From assembly GCA_031270945.1 (NCBI GenBank), contig JAISWZ010000676.1:1-46223 (forward strand): DNA of 46,223 nucleotides, written 5' to 3'. This document shows, one piece after another, positions 24,791 to 34,480 of this stretch (within the stretch, counting starts at the first letter, position 1; each line of letters begins with the position of its first letter). This DNA is from Clostridiales bacterium (GTDB lineage: Bacteria > Bacillota > Clostridia > Lachnospirales > WQUN01). Position numbers and translations under genes: made by a program. The notes beneath the pieces were generated by a model, which saw only the letters and a list, made by a program, of their open reading frames with translations, had not been told where the DNA came from and did no database searches.

Positions 24791-25917
24791 CAAAGCATTT
24801 TAGATAAATTTTATGTCCCTGTGAGCGAAGAGCGTTGCGCTTCTTGCTCCGACAATAGCGCACAAGATGCCATGCAATTATACGACAGAACTGCAAATAA
24901 TGAAAGCCCTGCCAGCACATGCTGGCGAGCGCTCAAACGTGGAATTCATTTATCGTTGCCCGCCTATGAATCCAGGCGGTACGCTTGCGCCAATGATAAA
25001 CAAATTCTAATCTTACCGCTCGCAAGTAGAATAAACGTCAGATTCTCATGAAAACATTTCTAAAAACAGATAAATCTGGATGGGCATGCTAACAAAAAAC
25101 AAGCTCGCCTTAGGCGCAAATGCGCATTGTTAGCCGTGTTTGCGGGTTCTACGACCTAGCTTGTCTGCCTCACCTTCAATAATAGGAGACAACTTGGTGA
25201 TTGTAAACGGACTTACTTGTTTCGGGGCTTGAAATGTAAGAAAAAAAGAAAAGTCTATTTGTTTCCTGCAAAATCGCTTATGCCGAGCTTTAGCGGTTTA
25301 TCGAAATTCACTTAATTTATATGCTCAAAATATTTGATTAAATGGGTAAACCGAAGAATGAAAATAAAGAAATAAAGTTGCGTTTTTGAAAACGAAGGCG
25401 AGAGCTTGCAATGTTTGAAACGATTTAAACCGATTTAAGCACAGCCAATATACCAAATTTTTGATAAAGTGCCGAACCTGGGCTGTCAATGTTTTGCGCC
25501 TTGAACCGGCTTTTAGGAGCAAGATCTGGAAACCTGGATTAAAAAGTCTTTTAACTTGTCATTGACTGTTGCCAACAAGGATAGAGGCAAAGAAATTTAT
25601 TGTCGTGATTCCGCAATAAGAACTCTCAAAGGCCGTGAAATCAAGGCTTTTACTGCTATCTGGCGTGTCGTGCAAACCTCTTGTTTTTGCCATTTGTTCT
25701 TTCTTAGCCTATGGCTTATTGAATTCTATAAACTTTTCGCCTAATCAACCGCCAGCGTGCAGCGGATTTTTCGCAACTTGATAAAGATTGGCAATCGCTT
25801 GCACAAAAACGTTAAAAACGATCTAAAATCATTAAAAACAGCACCATCTAGCCAAAATTGCGCCGCCAGCCGCAAAGCCTTCGAACTCCTGCTGTATAAC
25901 TGCCAGCCATAGCAGGG
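24791..25917. other. Long non-coding stretch before glyA
   Basis: About 1.1 kb without a supportable gene on either strand. Frames of 60-76 codons exist but have no ribosome binding site and odd composition. It includes a small hairpin GCCAGC-ACAT-GCTGGC (24911-24926) and an AT-rich part (25230-25400). It could hold decayed genes or an RNA I cannot recognise. Confidence 0.4.
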
Positions 25918-25946
25918 TTGCAAATCAGTGCGCGACCATTTATAAT
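25918..25946 (+). promoter_or_regulatory. Promoter of glyA
   Basis: TTGCAA, 17-bp spacer, TATAAT. The leader to the GTG start is about 50 nt. Confidence 0.7.
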
Positions 25947-26004
25947 AATTCACGGATCGCGCAAGCTAATAATAAGGGCATAGCGCGTCAATGGAGGTGT
26001 AAGC

Positions 26005-27249
26005 GTGTATGACTTGCAGGAAGTGCAGAAAGTGGATCCTGAGGTAGCAGGCATCCTGTTGCAGGAGATGGGGCGCCAGCGCAGCAACATAGAGCTGATA
26101 GCCTCCGAAAACTTCGTTTCCAAAGCGGTTATGGCCGCGATGGGCTCGCCGCTGACAAACAAGTACGCTGAAGGGTACCCAGGCAAGAGGTACTACGGCG
26201 GGTGCGAAAAAGTTGATCTTGCCGAAACTCTGGCCATAACCAGGGCAAAGGAGCTCTTCGGAGCGGAACACGCCAATGTCCAGCCCCATTCGGGGGTTCA
26301 GGCGAATACGGCAGTCTATGTCGCGTCAATCCAGCCTGGAGACAAAGTGCTTGGGATGCGCCTGGCGCATGGCGGACACCTCTCGCACGGAAGCCCTGCC
26401 AGCATTTCTGGCAAGCATTTCAAATCTGTCACATACGGGGTAAGCGAGTCTGACTCAAGGATTGACTATGACGAGCTAAGAAGAATCGCGCTTGAGGAAA
26501 GGCCTCAGATAATCGTGGCAGGCGCCAGCGCCTATCCCAGGATTATCGACTTCCAGGCATTTGGCGAGATCGCCCGCGAATGCGGAGCGCTCTTGATGTC
26601 AGACATAGCCCACATAGCAGGGCTTGTCGCCGCTGGCGTCCATCCCTCTCCAGTGCCGCATTCCGACTTTGTAACAAGCACAACCCACAAGACCCTCAGA
26701 GGGCCTAGGGGCGGTTTCATCCTCTGCAAGAAGGAGCACGCGAAAGCCGTAGACAAAGCCATTTTCCCTGGCACACAAGGCGGGCCGCTCATGCACGTGA
26801 TAGCGGCAAAAGCGGTATCCTTCAAAGAAGCTATTGGAGAAGACTTCAAGGCGTACGCCAGGCAGATTCTCACTAACACCCAAGCGTTGGCGGAAGGGCT
26901 GGCCAGCCATGGCTTCAACCTGGTAAGCGGCGGCACCGACAACCACTTGGTGCTTGTCGATTTGAGAAACATGGGAATCACAGGCAAGGAAGCTGAGATA
27001 ATGCTTGACAGCGTTTCAATCACCTGCAACAAGAATGCCATCCCGTTTGACCCCCAAAGCTCGTTCGTGACCAGCGGGATCAGGCTTGGAACGCCAGCCG
27101 CCACAACACGCGGCCTCAAGGAGGATGACATGGCTTTGATAGCTGAAGCCATCGCGTTAGTTGTCAAGGACAGGGAAGCAGGAATGGAAAAGGCTCGCAG
27201 CATCGTCAAGGGCATTTCCGACAAATACCCAATGGATGATCTTCTGTGA
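26005..27249 (+). CDS. glyA: Serine hydroxymethyltransferase
   Basis: 414-aa PLP enzyme interconverting serine and glycine with tetrahydrofolate as one-carbon acceptor. GTG 26005 after GGAGGT. Full-length family member: [46 protein letters not shown] and the PLP lysine Lys229 in [14 protein letters not shown] are all intact. It stands alone between its own promoter and a terminator. It can also feed the three-carbon/glycerate metabolism suggested by the 1-10 kb locus, but this is only a metabolic link, not an operon. Confidence 0.97.
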   Translation: MYDLQEVQKVDPEVAGILLQEMGRQRSNIELIASENFVSKAVMAAMGSPLTNKYAEGYPGKRYYGGCEKVDLAETLAITRAKELFGAEHANVQPHSGVQANTAVYVASIQPGDKVLGMRLAHGGHLSHGSPASISGKHFKSVTYGVSESDSRIDYDELRRIALEERPQIIVAGASAYPRIIDFQAFGEIARECGALLMSDIAHIAGLVAAGVHPSPVPHSDFVTSTTHKTLRGPRGGFILCKKEHAKAVDKAIFPGTQGGPLMHVIAAKAVSFKEAIGEDFKAYARQILTNTQALAEGLASHGFNLVSGGTDNHLVLVDLRNMGITGKEAEIMLDSVSITCNKNAIPFDPQSSFVTSGIRLGTPAATTRGLKEDDMALIAEAIALVVKDREAGMEKARSIVKGISDKYPMDDLL

Positions 27250-27254
27250 AACAG

Positions 27255-27282
27255 GCCGGGCGCTTTGCCCGGCATTTTTTTG
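27255..27282 (+). terminator. Rho-independent terminator of glyA
   Basis: GCCGGGC-GCTTT-GCCCGGC followed by A and a run of T, six bases after the stop. Confidence 0.92.
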
Positions 27283-27344
27283 TTTTTGTTTTTATGTATG
27301 CTTTGTAAGGCGCCTTGCAGGCTTGGGGCTTAGGAAGTTCAGGC

Positions 27345-27398
27345 TTGGCTGTTTCAGGCTTGGTTCTTGAAGATTGGCTGTTTCAGGCTTGGGTTCTT
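27345..27398. repeat. 29-bp direct repeat
   Basis: TTGGCTGTTTCAGGCTTGG followed by TTCTT occurs at 27345 and 27374, with shorter CAGGCTT echoes on either side (27318-27407). Confidence 0.75.
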
Positions 27399-27411
27399 CA
27401 GGCTTAGCCAT

Positions 27412-27517
27412 TTAGTGCATATCCCAAAATTCCAAAAAAGGCGCAGTGAAAGTCATCGCGATGCTTTAACGCGTGACTTTCACAAGCCATAAATTTAATT
27501 TTGGGATATGCTTTTAA
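27412..27517 (+). repeat. Dispersed palindromic element, copy F (intact)
   Basis: 106 bp. Outer arms GCATATCCCAAAATT and its exact complement (15 bp). Middle stem GTGAAAGTCA / TGACTTTCAC (10 bp). Apical hairpin CGCG-ATGCTTTAA-CGCG. The middle stem has no similarity to that of copy G, although both pair perfectly. Confidence 0.92.
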
Positions 27518-28510
27518 AAGGATTCTTGCGGGCTTAGATCCCAAGATCCCGCGGATCCCCGCATGCAAACCCCAAAACCAACCCTGCCGCCTGAAGGCGG
27601 CAACGATATTGCGCTGGAAAAGCGTCTTAAGCTTTCAGCCCAAAACCCCGCAGCTCTTTCAAGCCAGTCGCGCAACAACCGCCCTAAACGCCTTTCGACC
27701 GCCAAAAATCTTGCTTTGGAGCTTTTTCGGCTTGCCCTGCAAGGGCACAATTGATTATACAACGCAGTGGTTGAAAAAGCAACCGAGAAACATTAAAAAT
27801 AAGCTGATTGTTAACTTTTAACATGCTGTCGCAAGGCCGCTTTAACACAAGCGTTTAGGAATTGGGTTTTGGTTGCGGCGAAAAACAGGCATGGGAAAAT
27901 CGTTCTGGCAGAATTTCTTAAAAAAAGTCTTAAGATTGATCAATTAGGTTTTTTGCGCTTATTAATTCTCGAGTGTTCTGGCGTGGCGCGGGATTGCTTC
28001 GGCCTTGACCTATAGGCGCTGGGGCGGGAAGGGCCGGGAAGAGAAGAAAGGGGAAAACTAACGAGCGAGCGCTTGCCGACAGGGATTTTTGCTTGGTTGC
28101 GCATAAAATCAGCGCCGAAACATGAGAATAGGATCACCCTCACGGAATCTGAGTTGAGGCGAATATCGCATAATTATCATTAAATGCTCACATATAAATC
28201 ACATAAATTTCACATGCAAAGCATAAAAACATCACTAAATTCGTATAAGCCCGCATTCCTGGAATTCAAGCGCTTTTTGCTTTAAAATTTCTAAACCAAA
28301 GCGGCGGCGCTTCCACGAATATGCGTTTTCATACGGTTTTACGACCGCTTTGCATATTGCTCGCATGTTTTTTACCTTTGCAAAATCCCCTAATCGCAAG
28401 CCGCTCGCCAGAGCCTACCCAATAAAAATATCCAAAGTTTGCCCTCCAGGCTCTCTCAGATAGAGAACATTTTAAACCTAAAAAATATTTTTCAGCGGCA
28501 TCTCTTCTTA
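27518..28510. other. Non-coding region upstream of the ABC exporter
   Basis: About 1 kb with no supportable gene. A hairpin GCCGCC-TGAA-GGCGGC lies at 27586-27601. Frames up to 125 codons (for example minus 28329-28706) have no ribosome binding site and read through the promoter below. Confidence 0.45.
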
Positions 28511-28539
28511 TTGACCTTCTACTTTGCATGTAGTATACT
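28511..28539 (+). promoter_or_regulatory. Promoter of the ABC exporter unit
   Basis: TTGACC, 17-bp spacer, TATACT; close to consensus. It lies about 490 bp before the likely start of the first exporter subunit. Confidence 0.65.
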
Positions 28540-28595
28540 CTTACTTGCGCGTCGATGACGGCGCTAAAATTTCTAGGGAAAAGGAGGGTTGGGCT

Positions 28596-28709
28596 ATGGC
28601 AAATCCGATCTGGGCAATCACCGGCTCTCAAGCCGCTGGCAATCGAGTCGTTGGCTCTCAAGCCAAGCATGGCTTGGTCTTCGTCTTTTTCCGCAATCGG
28701 CCCCATTGA
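28596..28709 (+). CDS. Possible 37-aa leader peptide
   Basis: AAAAGGAGGG lies seven bases before ATG 28596, about 50 nt after the promoter start. The 37-codon frame encodes MANPIWAITGSQAAGNRV and a basic, aromatic tail FVFFRNRPH. No family is recognised. It may be a translated leader controlling the exporter, or an accidental frame behind a good ribosome binding site. A GGCTCTCAAGCC repeat inside it (twice) can form small hairpins. Confidence 0.4.
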   Translation: MANPIWAITGSQAAGNRVVGSQAKHGLVFVFFRNRPH

Positions 28710-29030
28710 AAGTATGCGACACGCTGGCTTTTGCCAGTGGCTGCAGGATCTTGCCTGCGGCGTTTCATGCCTTGGCTTAACGGAAAAGCGAATCTTGAGC
28801 GCGTCCCAGGTTGTGGATGGCTCTTGGCTACCATATCCGATAGGCTTTTTTTGCGTTTAGCGCATGGGTTTACGCATTGGGAGAAAACTATGTTGATCTT
28901 TCTCTCAAGATCTGCAAGCCGGTCGCTTGGCGCAATAAAAGCTTGTTGGGCATTCAAGGGGCGAAAGCCGGGCTTTTCGCTCCAACCGACGGCGTTCGCA
29001 AAGAATGCGGGCGCAAAGGGAGGCAAACGT
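28710..29030 (+). other. Leader between peptide and exporter gene
   Basis: 320 nt. The exporter frame is open through here, but the translation lacks family similarity and an ATG at 28890 has only a poor ribosome binding site. I read it as untranslated leader. Confidence 0.45.
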
Positions 29031-30839
29031 TTGATAACGCTTAAAAGGTTCATAGGTTTCATGGAGGGAAAGAAGAAATACTTTGTTGGGTCCATAATCA
29101 TGTCCAGCCTGGCGGTCCTGCTTTCTATGGTGCCGCCCCTTATTGTGAAGCTCGTTGTTGACACGATTCTTGGAAAAAATCCGCTTGAGGGGCCGGAGGC
29201 GCTCAAGCGGGCGATAATGGGCATCGGAGGAATCGAGCGGCTTGGAGAAATGCTGTGGATCTGCTCTTTGGGGATTCTGGCCGCGACTGTCCTAAACGGC
29301 GTGTGCTCCTTCTTCAAGGGCCGCTGGACGGCCCAGGGGGCTGAGGACATAGCCAAGCGCATTAAAGATGACATGTATGACCGCCTTCAAAGAATGCCAT
29401 ACGACTATCATGTCAAAGCCCAGACGGGCGATCTCATACAAAGGTGCACTTCAGACGTCGAGACAATCAGGCGTTTCATGGCTTCGCAGATGGTTGAGAT
29501 ATTCAGGATCCTTTTCATCATGGTTTTCTCGATCATAATCATGTCGTCCATGAGCGTGAAGCTTACGCTTGTGGCAGTGTCGCTTATCCCGATAGTTTTC
29601 GCCGCAAGCCTGATAGTATTCAAGAAGGTGGCAAAGGCTTTCAAGGAGACAGACGAGAAGGAAGGGGAGCTTCAAACCGTCCTTCAGGAAAACCTAAGCG
29701 GAGTCAGGGTAGTCAAGGCATTTGGCCGCCAGGCCCACGAGGTTTTGAAGTTTGAGGAAAAGAACCGGGACTTTCGTGATCTGGTGATCAAACTCAACAA
29801 CCTGATGGCTTGGTTCTGGGGCCTGTCTGACGGGATCTGCGCCATGCAGATCGGAGCGGTTCTGGCTGTTGGCGTGACTCTTGCGATAAGCGGAGAGATA
29901 AGCCTTGGAACCCTTATGGTTTTTAACACCTACACCGGGATGCTTATCTACCCTATGAGGCAGCTGGCCAGGATCATAAGCGAGCTCAGCCGAGCCGGGG
30001 TTTCTACAGTGCGCGTTTCTGAAGTCTTGTTCGCAAAGCTGGAAGAGGACATGGACGGATCAGAAGGGGTGTCCCTGGCTGGGTCCATTGAGTTCAAGAA
30101 CGTGGACTTCTGGTACGACAAGGGAAACCCGGTTCTTTCAGGACTTTCCTTCAAGACCGAGCCGGGGGAAACGATTGCGATCCTTGGCGGCACCGGATCT
30201 GGCAAGTCTTCGCTTCTGCACCTTTTGCTCAGGCTTTACGACTTGAAAAGCGGAGAAGTTTTCATTAACGGGATGGAGCTCAGGACAATCAAAAAGAAAT
30301 GGCTGAGGGAAAAGATCGGCATAGTCCTGCAAGAGCCGTTTCTTTACAGCAAGACAGTCATGGAAAACATCAGGATGGCAGACTCTGGCGCCTCAGACGG
30401 CGACATTTTCGAGTCCGCCAAAACGGCATGCGTTCATGACGTGATAAAGTCCTTCGAGAAAGGCTATGACACCATGGTCGGAGAAAAGGGTGTCACCCTC
30501 TCGGGCGGGCAGAAGCAAAGAGTCGCAATCGCAAGGACGCTTATCAAAAACAGCGACATCCTGATCTTTGACGATTCGCTGAGCGCCGTGGACACGGAGA
30601 CAGACTCTAGGATCCGCGCGGAGCTGAGAGACCGGAGAAAAGGGGTCACAACCTTTATCATATCCCAGAGAATCACGACTTTGATGGAAGCGGACAGGAT
30701 CTTCGTGATGGAGAAAGGGAAGCTCTCGGACAGCGGCACCCACGAGGAGCTAATTGCGAGAGAGGGCCTGTACTCGAGGATCTGGAGCATTCAAAGCATG
30801 AGCGGGGAAGACGAGAAGGATTTGGCGGAGGCGCTGTAA
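29031..30839 (+). CDS. Heterodimeric ABC exporter, subunit with degenerate catalytic site
   Basis: 602 aa from TTG 29031, eight bases after AAAGGGAGG; this gives the family's usual length and begins (M)ITLKRFIGFMEGKKKYF. Upstream starts (ATG 28890) would add an unrelated extension. Six transmembrane helices, then the ATPase with Walker A GGTGSGKSS and an intact signature LSGGQKQR. The catalytic base after Walker B is Asp instead of Glu (LIFDDSLSAVD), and the switch histidine is Gln (ISQRITT). This is the degenerate half of a BmrCD/TM287-288-like pair. Substrate unknown; drugs, lipids or peptides are possible. Confidence 0.9.
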   Translation: MITLKRFIGFMEGKKKYFVGSIIMSSLAVLLSMVPPLIVKLVVDTILGKNPLEGPEALKRAIMGIGGIERLGEMLWICSLGILAATVLNGVCSFFKGRWTAQGAEDIAKRIKDDMYDRLQRMPYDYHVKAQTGDLIQRCTSDVETIRRFMASQMVEIFRILFIMVFSIIIMSSMSVKLTLVAVSLIPIVFAASLIVFKKVAKAFKETDEKEGELQTVLQENLSGVRVVKAFGRQAHEVLKFEEKNRDFRDLVIKLNNLMAWFWGLSDGICAMQIGAVLAVGVTLAISGEISLGTLMVFNTYTGMLIYPMRQLARIISELSRAGVSTVRVSEVLFAKLEEDMDGSEGVSLAGSIEFKNVDFWYDKGNPVLSGLSFKTEPGETIAILGGTGSGKSSLLHLLLRLYDLKSGEVFINGMELRTIKKKWLREKIGIVLQEPFLYSKTVMENIRMADSGASDGDIFESAKTACVHDVIKSFEKGYDTMVGEKGVTLSGGQKQRVAIARTLIKNSDILIFDDSLSAVDTETDSRIRAELRDRRKGVTTFIISQRITTLMEADRIFVMEKGKLSDSGTHEELIAREGLYSRIWSIQSMSGEDEKDLAEAL

Positions 30840-30857
30840 GGCTTAGGCGCTTTGGCT

Positions 30858-30990
30858 TTTGACTCTAAAAAAAATTAGTCTTTTGATCTTGCCTTTGACT
30901 TTAAACAAAAAAATTGGTCTTTTGATCTGCCTTTAATTCTAAACAAAAAAATCAGTCTTTTGATCTGGCCTTTGACTTAAAAAAATCTTT
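30858..30990 (+). repeat. AT-rich tandem repeat between exporter genes
   Basis: Three and a half units of 36-39 bp, TTTGACTnTAAACAAAAAAA followed by TnnGTCTTTTGATCTnGCC, at 30858, 30894, 30932 and (partial) 30971. They separate the two exporter genes by about 190 bp, unusual for subunits normally coupled tightly. Confidence 0.85.
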
Positions 30991-31031
30991 TCTCTCTCTA
31001 TCTTTTAGGGCTTAAATTCGGAGGAATCCAT

Positions 31032-32882
31032 TTGGACTACGAAGAGCAAGACTATTCAAAGCAGCTAGACATCAAGCTTTGGGTAAAGATCTTGGGCATA
31101 CTCAAAATGTTCAAGAATGAGATAATAATGCTGGCCGTGATGATGGCGGCGCTAGCGGGAACGGATGCGATTTTCCCGGTGCTGTCGAAGCTGGCCATAG
31201 ACGAGTTTGCGCTCAAGGGATCCCTGGACGGGTACCCTTGGTTTATCGCTGCCTATGCTGCAACCGTCATCTGGCAGGCCGGGTGCATACTTTTGTTTAT
31301 ACGAAGCGCAGGGCGGCTTGAGAGCAAAATGGTGTATGAGATAAGAAGAAGGGGCTTCACCAAGCTCCAAGATCTTTCTTTCTCGTACTATGACAAGACT
31401 CCTGTGGGCTGGATCATGTCCAGAATGACCTCGGACGCGCAAAGGATTGGAGACGTCATCGCTTGGGGAAGCATTGACCTTTTCTGGGCCGTCGCGATAA
31501 TCATACTAGTGGCCGTAATAATGTTCTTCCTGGACTGGAGATTGGCGCTCTGCGTACTTAGCGTCTTCCCTGCGCTGGCTGTTGTCAGCGTCTACTTCCA
31601 GCGCCAAATTCTAAAGAGCCATAGGGTCGTCAGAAAGTTCAACTCAAAGATCACAGGGGCTTACAACGAAGGGATAAATGGGGCCAGAACGACAAAGACT
31701 CTTGTCCGTGAGGACAAAAACTTTGATGAGTTCGCCGAGCTCTCTTATTCCATGAAAACCGCCAGCGTAAGAGCCGCGACAGTCTCAGCCGTATACTTGC
31801 CAATCGTCATGTCCTTGGGATCCATAGCGGTAGGCGCGGTGCTTTGGGCTGGAGGGGTTCTGATAGGACAAAACCTTATCACCTTTGGCACGTATTCTGT
31901 GTTCATACAGTATGCTGTACAGATATTTGACCCGATTCAGTCCCTGGCCAGGGTTTTCTCCGAGTTCCAGTCAGCCCAGGCGGCAGGGGAGCGCACTTTG
32001 GCTTTGCTTGACACCCAGTCCGACATTGAAGACGCTCCTGAGGTAGTTGAGATCTACGGGGACTCGATTAACCCCAAGCCCGAGAACTGGCCCGCTATTC
32101 AAGGAGAAATCGTTTTCAAGGACGTTTTCTTCAAGTACAAGACGGGCGAGAAAGTTCTGGAAAACTTCAACCTCACCGTCAAGGCCGGGGAAAAGATAGC
32201 GCTGGTCGGCGAGACCGGGGCAGGGAAAAGCACTATTGTAAACCTGCTTTGCCGCTTCTACGAGCCGACGTCAGGCCAGGTCTTGATCGACGGCACGGAT
32301 TACACGAAACGTTCCCAGATCTGGCTCCAGTCAAACCTAGGCTATGTCCTTCAGTCTCCGCACCTCTTTAGCGGCACCATTGCTGACAACATCCGATACG
32401 CCAAGCTGGACGCCACAGACGAGGAAGTGGAGCAAGCCGCAAAGACTGTCCGCGCCGACGAGTTTATCAACCGGCTTGAAAAAGGGTACAAGACAGAAGT
32501 GGGAGAAGGCGGAGGCCGGCTCTCCACAGGCCAAAGGCAGCTTGTCTCCTTTGCCAGGGCCATAATAGCAAACCCAAGGATTTTTGTCCTGGACGAGGCG
32601 ACTTCTTCTATAGACACGGAAACGGAAAGGCTGATACAGCAAGCGGTTGACGCGGTGCTGGAAGGCCGGACCAGCTTTATCGTGGCCCACAGGCTTTCCA
32701 CAATCAGATCCTGCGACAGGATACTGGTCATCTCCGACGGCAAGATCGTAGAGGCTGGAAGCCACAGGCAGCTTATGAGAAAGAGGGGCGAATACTTCAA
32801 CCTGTATTCGAACCAATTTAAGGAAGACCAGAGAAGCAGGATCTTGGGGGACTTGGCAAAGCCGGTGGAGCAGAACGCGTAA
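31032..32882 (+). CDS. Heterodimeric ABC exporter, catalytic subunit
   Basis: 616 aa from TTG 31032 after GGAGG. Six membrane helices, then Walker A GETGAGKST, Walker B with intact glutamate (FVLDEATSSID) and intact switch histidine (VAHRLST). Its signature is altered to LSTGQRQL. The pattern mirrors its partner: partner signature plus this subunit's Walker site make the one active ATP site, while the other site is degenerate. Acts with the preceding gene product at the cytoplasmic membrane. Confidence 0.92.
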   Translation: MDYEEQDYSKQLDIKLWVKILGILKMFKNEIIMLAVMMAALAGTDAIFPVLSKLAIDEFALKGSLDGYPWFIAAYAATVIWQAGCILLFIRSAGRLESKMVYEIRRRGFTKLQDLSFSYYDKTPVGWIMSRMTSDAQRIGDVIAWGSIDLFWAVAIIILVAVIMFFLDWRLALCVLSVFPALAVVSVYFQRQILKSHRVVRKFNSKITGAYNEGINGARTTKTLVREDKNFDEFAELSYSMKTASVRAATVSAVYLPIVMSLGSIAVGAVLWAGGVLIGQNLITFGTYSVFIQYAVQIFDPIQSLARVFSEFQSAQAAGERTLALLDTQSDIEDAPEVVEIYGDSINPKPENWPAIQGEIVFKDVFFKYKTGEKVLENFNLTVKAGEKIALVGETGAGKSTIVNLLCRFYEPTSGQVLIDGTDYTKRSQIWLQSNLGYVLQSPHLFSGTIADNIRYAKLDATDEEVEQAAKTVRADEFINRLEKGYKTEVGEGGGRLSTGQRQLVSFARAIIANPRIFVLDEATSSIDTETERLIQQAVDAVLEGRTSFIVAHRLSTIRSCDRILVISDGKIVEAGSHRQLMRKRGEYFNLYSNQFKEDQRSRILGDLAKPVEQNA

Positions 32883-32940
32883 AAAGCGTGAAAACGCGTA
32901 AAAAGCGCAAAAATGCTTAAGCAGAGCAAAGAAAAAAAAC

Positions 32941-32969
32941 TTGTTTTAATCCAGCGAAAAACTTATAAT
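32941..32969 (+). promoter_or_regulatory. Promoter of the M29 aminopeptidase
   Basis: TTGTTT, 17-bp spacer, TATAAT, immediately after the exporter operon. Confidence 0.6.
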
Positions 32970-33000
32970 TTATTAAGTAACTAAATTAACTTAATTTTGC

Positions 33001-33031
33001 GGAACTGCAAGTGCGCAGCGCTTGCAGTTCC
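33001..33031 (+). promoter_or_regulatory. 5' leader hairpin before the aminopeptidase
   Basis: GGAACTGCAAG pairs exactly with CTTGCAGTTCC across a loop that can extend the stem further. It ends five bases before the AGGAGG, so it could shield or stabilise the translation start. No T-tract, and no known riboswitch recognised. Confidence 0.6.
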
Positions 33032-33048
33032 CTTATAGGAGGATGAAA

Positions 33049-34269
33049 ATGGATAAGAAGAAGTACGCGGATCTCGCGGCATACGTTGGAGTCAGCATCA
33101 AGAAGGATGACTATGTCGTAATCGCAAGCAGCATCGAAACCTATGAGTTCACCAGGCTGGTTGCAGCTAGCGCATACGAGGCCGGAGCGAAGGACGTCTA
33201 CATCAACTGGACTGATGGGCAGTGCACAAAGCTCAGGTTCGAAAAGGCCGATGAGTCAGTCTTTGAGACGGTTCCGGCTTGGCAGGTCAAGTTCTTCGAA
33301 GAGCAGGACGCGAAGCGGGCCGCCTACATCAACATCATCTCCGAGGATCCGGACTTGCTGGGAAGCATTGATCCAGTCAGGATCAAGAAAAACATCATGG
33401 CCCAAAGCGTGGCCTTGAAGGCGCACAGGATCCACACCATGTCAAACATCAGCCGCTGGACAGTGGTAGCCGCCCCGTCAAAGGCTTGGGCATCGAAAGT
33501 CTTCCCGAACGAGACGCCTGAGGACGCAGTGGACAAGCTCTGGGAAGCGATTGCCCAGACCTGCCGCATGAATTCGGAGGATCCGGTAAAGGAATGGCAT
33601 GAGCATAACCGCAGATCCCATGAGCGTTGCGAGATCCTTAACGCCAAGCAGCTCAAAAGCCTCAAGTACAAGAACAGCCTGGGAACAGACTTCGAGGTCA
33701 AGCTCCCCAAAGGGCACATCTGGCTGGGCGGAAGCGAAGACGACGCCTTTGGCACTCCGTTCAACCCCAACATCCCGACCGAGGAAGTCTTCACCCTTCC
33801 CGACAGGCTTGGCGCGAACGGCAGGGTAGTAAGCTCTTTGCCCCTTTCCTACAACGGCAAGCTCATCGAAGATTTCGAGATAACCTTCAAGGACGGCAAA
33901 GCCGTAAGCTTCAAGGCTGGCAAGAACGAGGACGTGTTGAAATCAATCATAGAAAACGATCCCGGCTCTTCCTACCTTGGAGAAGTGGCGCTTGTCCCTT
34001 CCGACTCCCCGATCACAAAGCTTGGCATCCTTTTTTACAACACCCTCTTTGATGAAAACGCCTCCTGCCACCTGGCGCTGGGAAAAGCCTACCCGACAAG
34101 CATCCAGGGATCCGAAGGCAAAAGCGAAGAAGAGCTAAGAGCCATGGGCGTCAATGACGCGCTGGTTCACGTGGACTTCATGGTGGGGTCAGATGACCTG
34201 AGCATAGTGGGAATTGAGCAGGACGGAAGCGAGTTCCCGGTGTTTGTGGATGGGAAGTTTGCGTTTTAA
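33049..34269 (+). CDS. M29 family aminopeptidase (AmpS/AmpT-like)
   Basis: 406-aa cytoplasmic metallo-aminopeptidase. ATG 33049 is at proper distance from AGGAGG (33037-33042); ATG 33043 touches it. The family's metal and catalytic residues are in PTEEVFTLPD, YLGEVALVP, NASCHLALGKAYP and ALVHVDFMVGSDDL, all intact, and the length is normal. It trims N-terminal residues from peptides. Monocistronic, with its own promoter, leader hairpin and terminator. Confidence 0.92.
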   Translation: MDKKKYADLAAYVGVSIKKDDYVVIASSIETYEFTRLVAASAYEAGAKDVYINWTDGQCTKLRFEKADESVFETVPAWQVKFFEEQDAKRAAYINIISEDPDLLGSIDPVRIKKNIMAQSVALKAHRIHTMSNISRWTVVAAPSKAWASKVFPNETPEDAVDKLWEAIAQTCRMNSEDPVKEWHEHNRRSHERCEILNAKQLKSLKYKNSLGTDFEVKLPKGHIWLGGSEDDAFGTPFNPNIPTEEVFTLPDRLGANGRVVSSLPLSYNGKLIEDFEITFKDGKAVSFKAGKNEDVLKSIIENDPGSSYLGEVALVPSDSPITKLGILFYNTLFDENASCHLALGKAYPTSIQGSEGKSEEELRAMGVNDALVHVDFMVGSDDLSIVGIEQDGSEFPVFVDGKFAF

Positions 34270-34320
34270 GGCAGAGCTGGATAGCTGCATTGTAGAGAAG
34301 CTATGGCTTTATTTGGCCGG

Positions 34321-34363
34321 ACAACTAAAAAAGAGGAGCCTACGGCTCCCCTTTTTTAGTTGT
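34321..34363. terminator. Bidirectional terminator after the aminopeptidase
   Basis: ACAACTAAAAAAG, one mismatch, GGAGCC-TAC-GGCTCC, then the complementary T-rich arm. The right part (34335-34361) recurs with two differences at 35869-35895. Confidence 0.9.
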
Positions 34364-34480
34364 GGTGGCGATCACTAGGTGGTGAAAGTCCACTGCGAGC
34401 TTGGTAGTAGGAATCGCTAGTTGAGCAACATGGCGTCCCTCGCGAGAAGGAGTCTGTATCATCCAAAACTAGAACTCAGG
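34364..34480 (+). mobile_element. Group II intron 5' remnant
   Basis: The stretch contains GGTGAAAGTCC, then GTAGGAATCGCTAG, then GGCGTCCCTCGCGAG and GGAGTCTG, in the order and rough spacing of domain I of bacterial group II introns. No reverse transcriptase, domain V or 3' end follows, so it is a fragment. It lies directly behind a terminator hairpin, the usual target of class C introns. Recognition is from memory of related introns, not an alignment. Confidence 0.6.

Noticed and set aside
24821..25051. 76-codon + frame starting at GTG
   Set aside because: No Shine-Dalgarno, unusual composition and no recognisable protein.
26532..27275. 247-codon minus frame opposite glyA
   Set aside because: Shadow of a highly conserved gene on the other strand; no start signal.
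28329..28706. 125-codon minus frame upstream of the exporter
   Set aside because: Overlaps the exporter promoter and leader peptide; no start signal or known domain.
30858..30990. CRISPR-like array between the exporter genes
   Set aside because: Units are contiguous AT-rich tandem copies with no unique spacers and no cas genes in the window.
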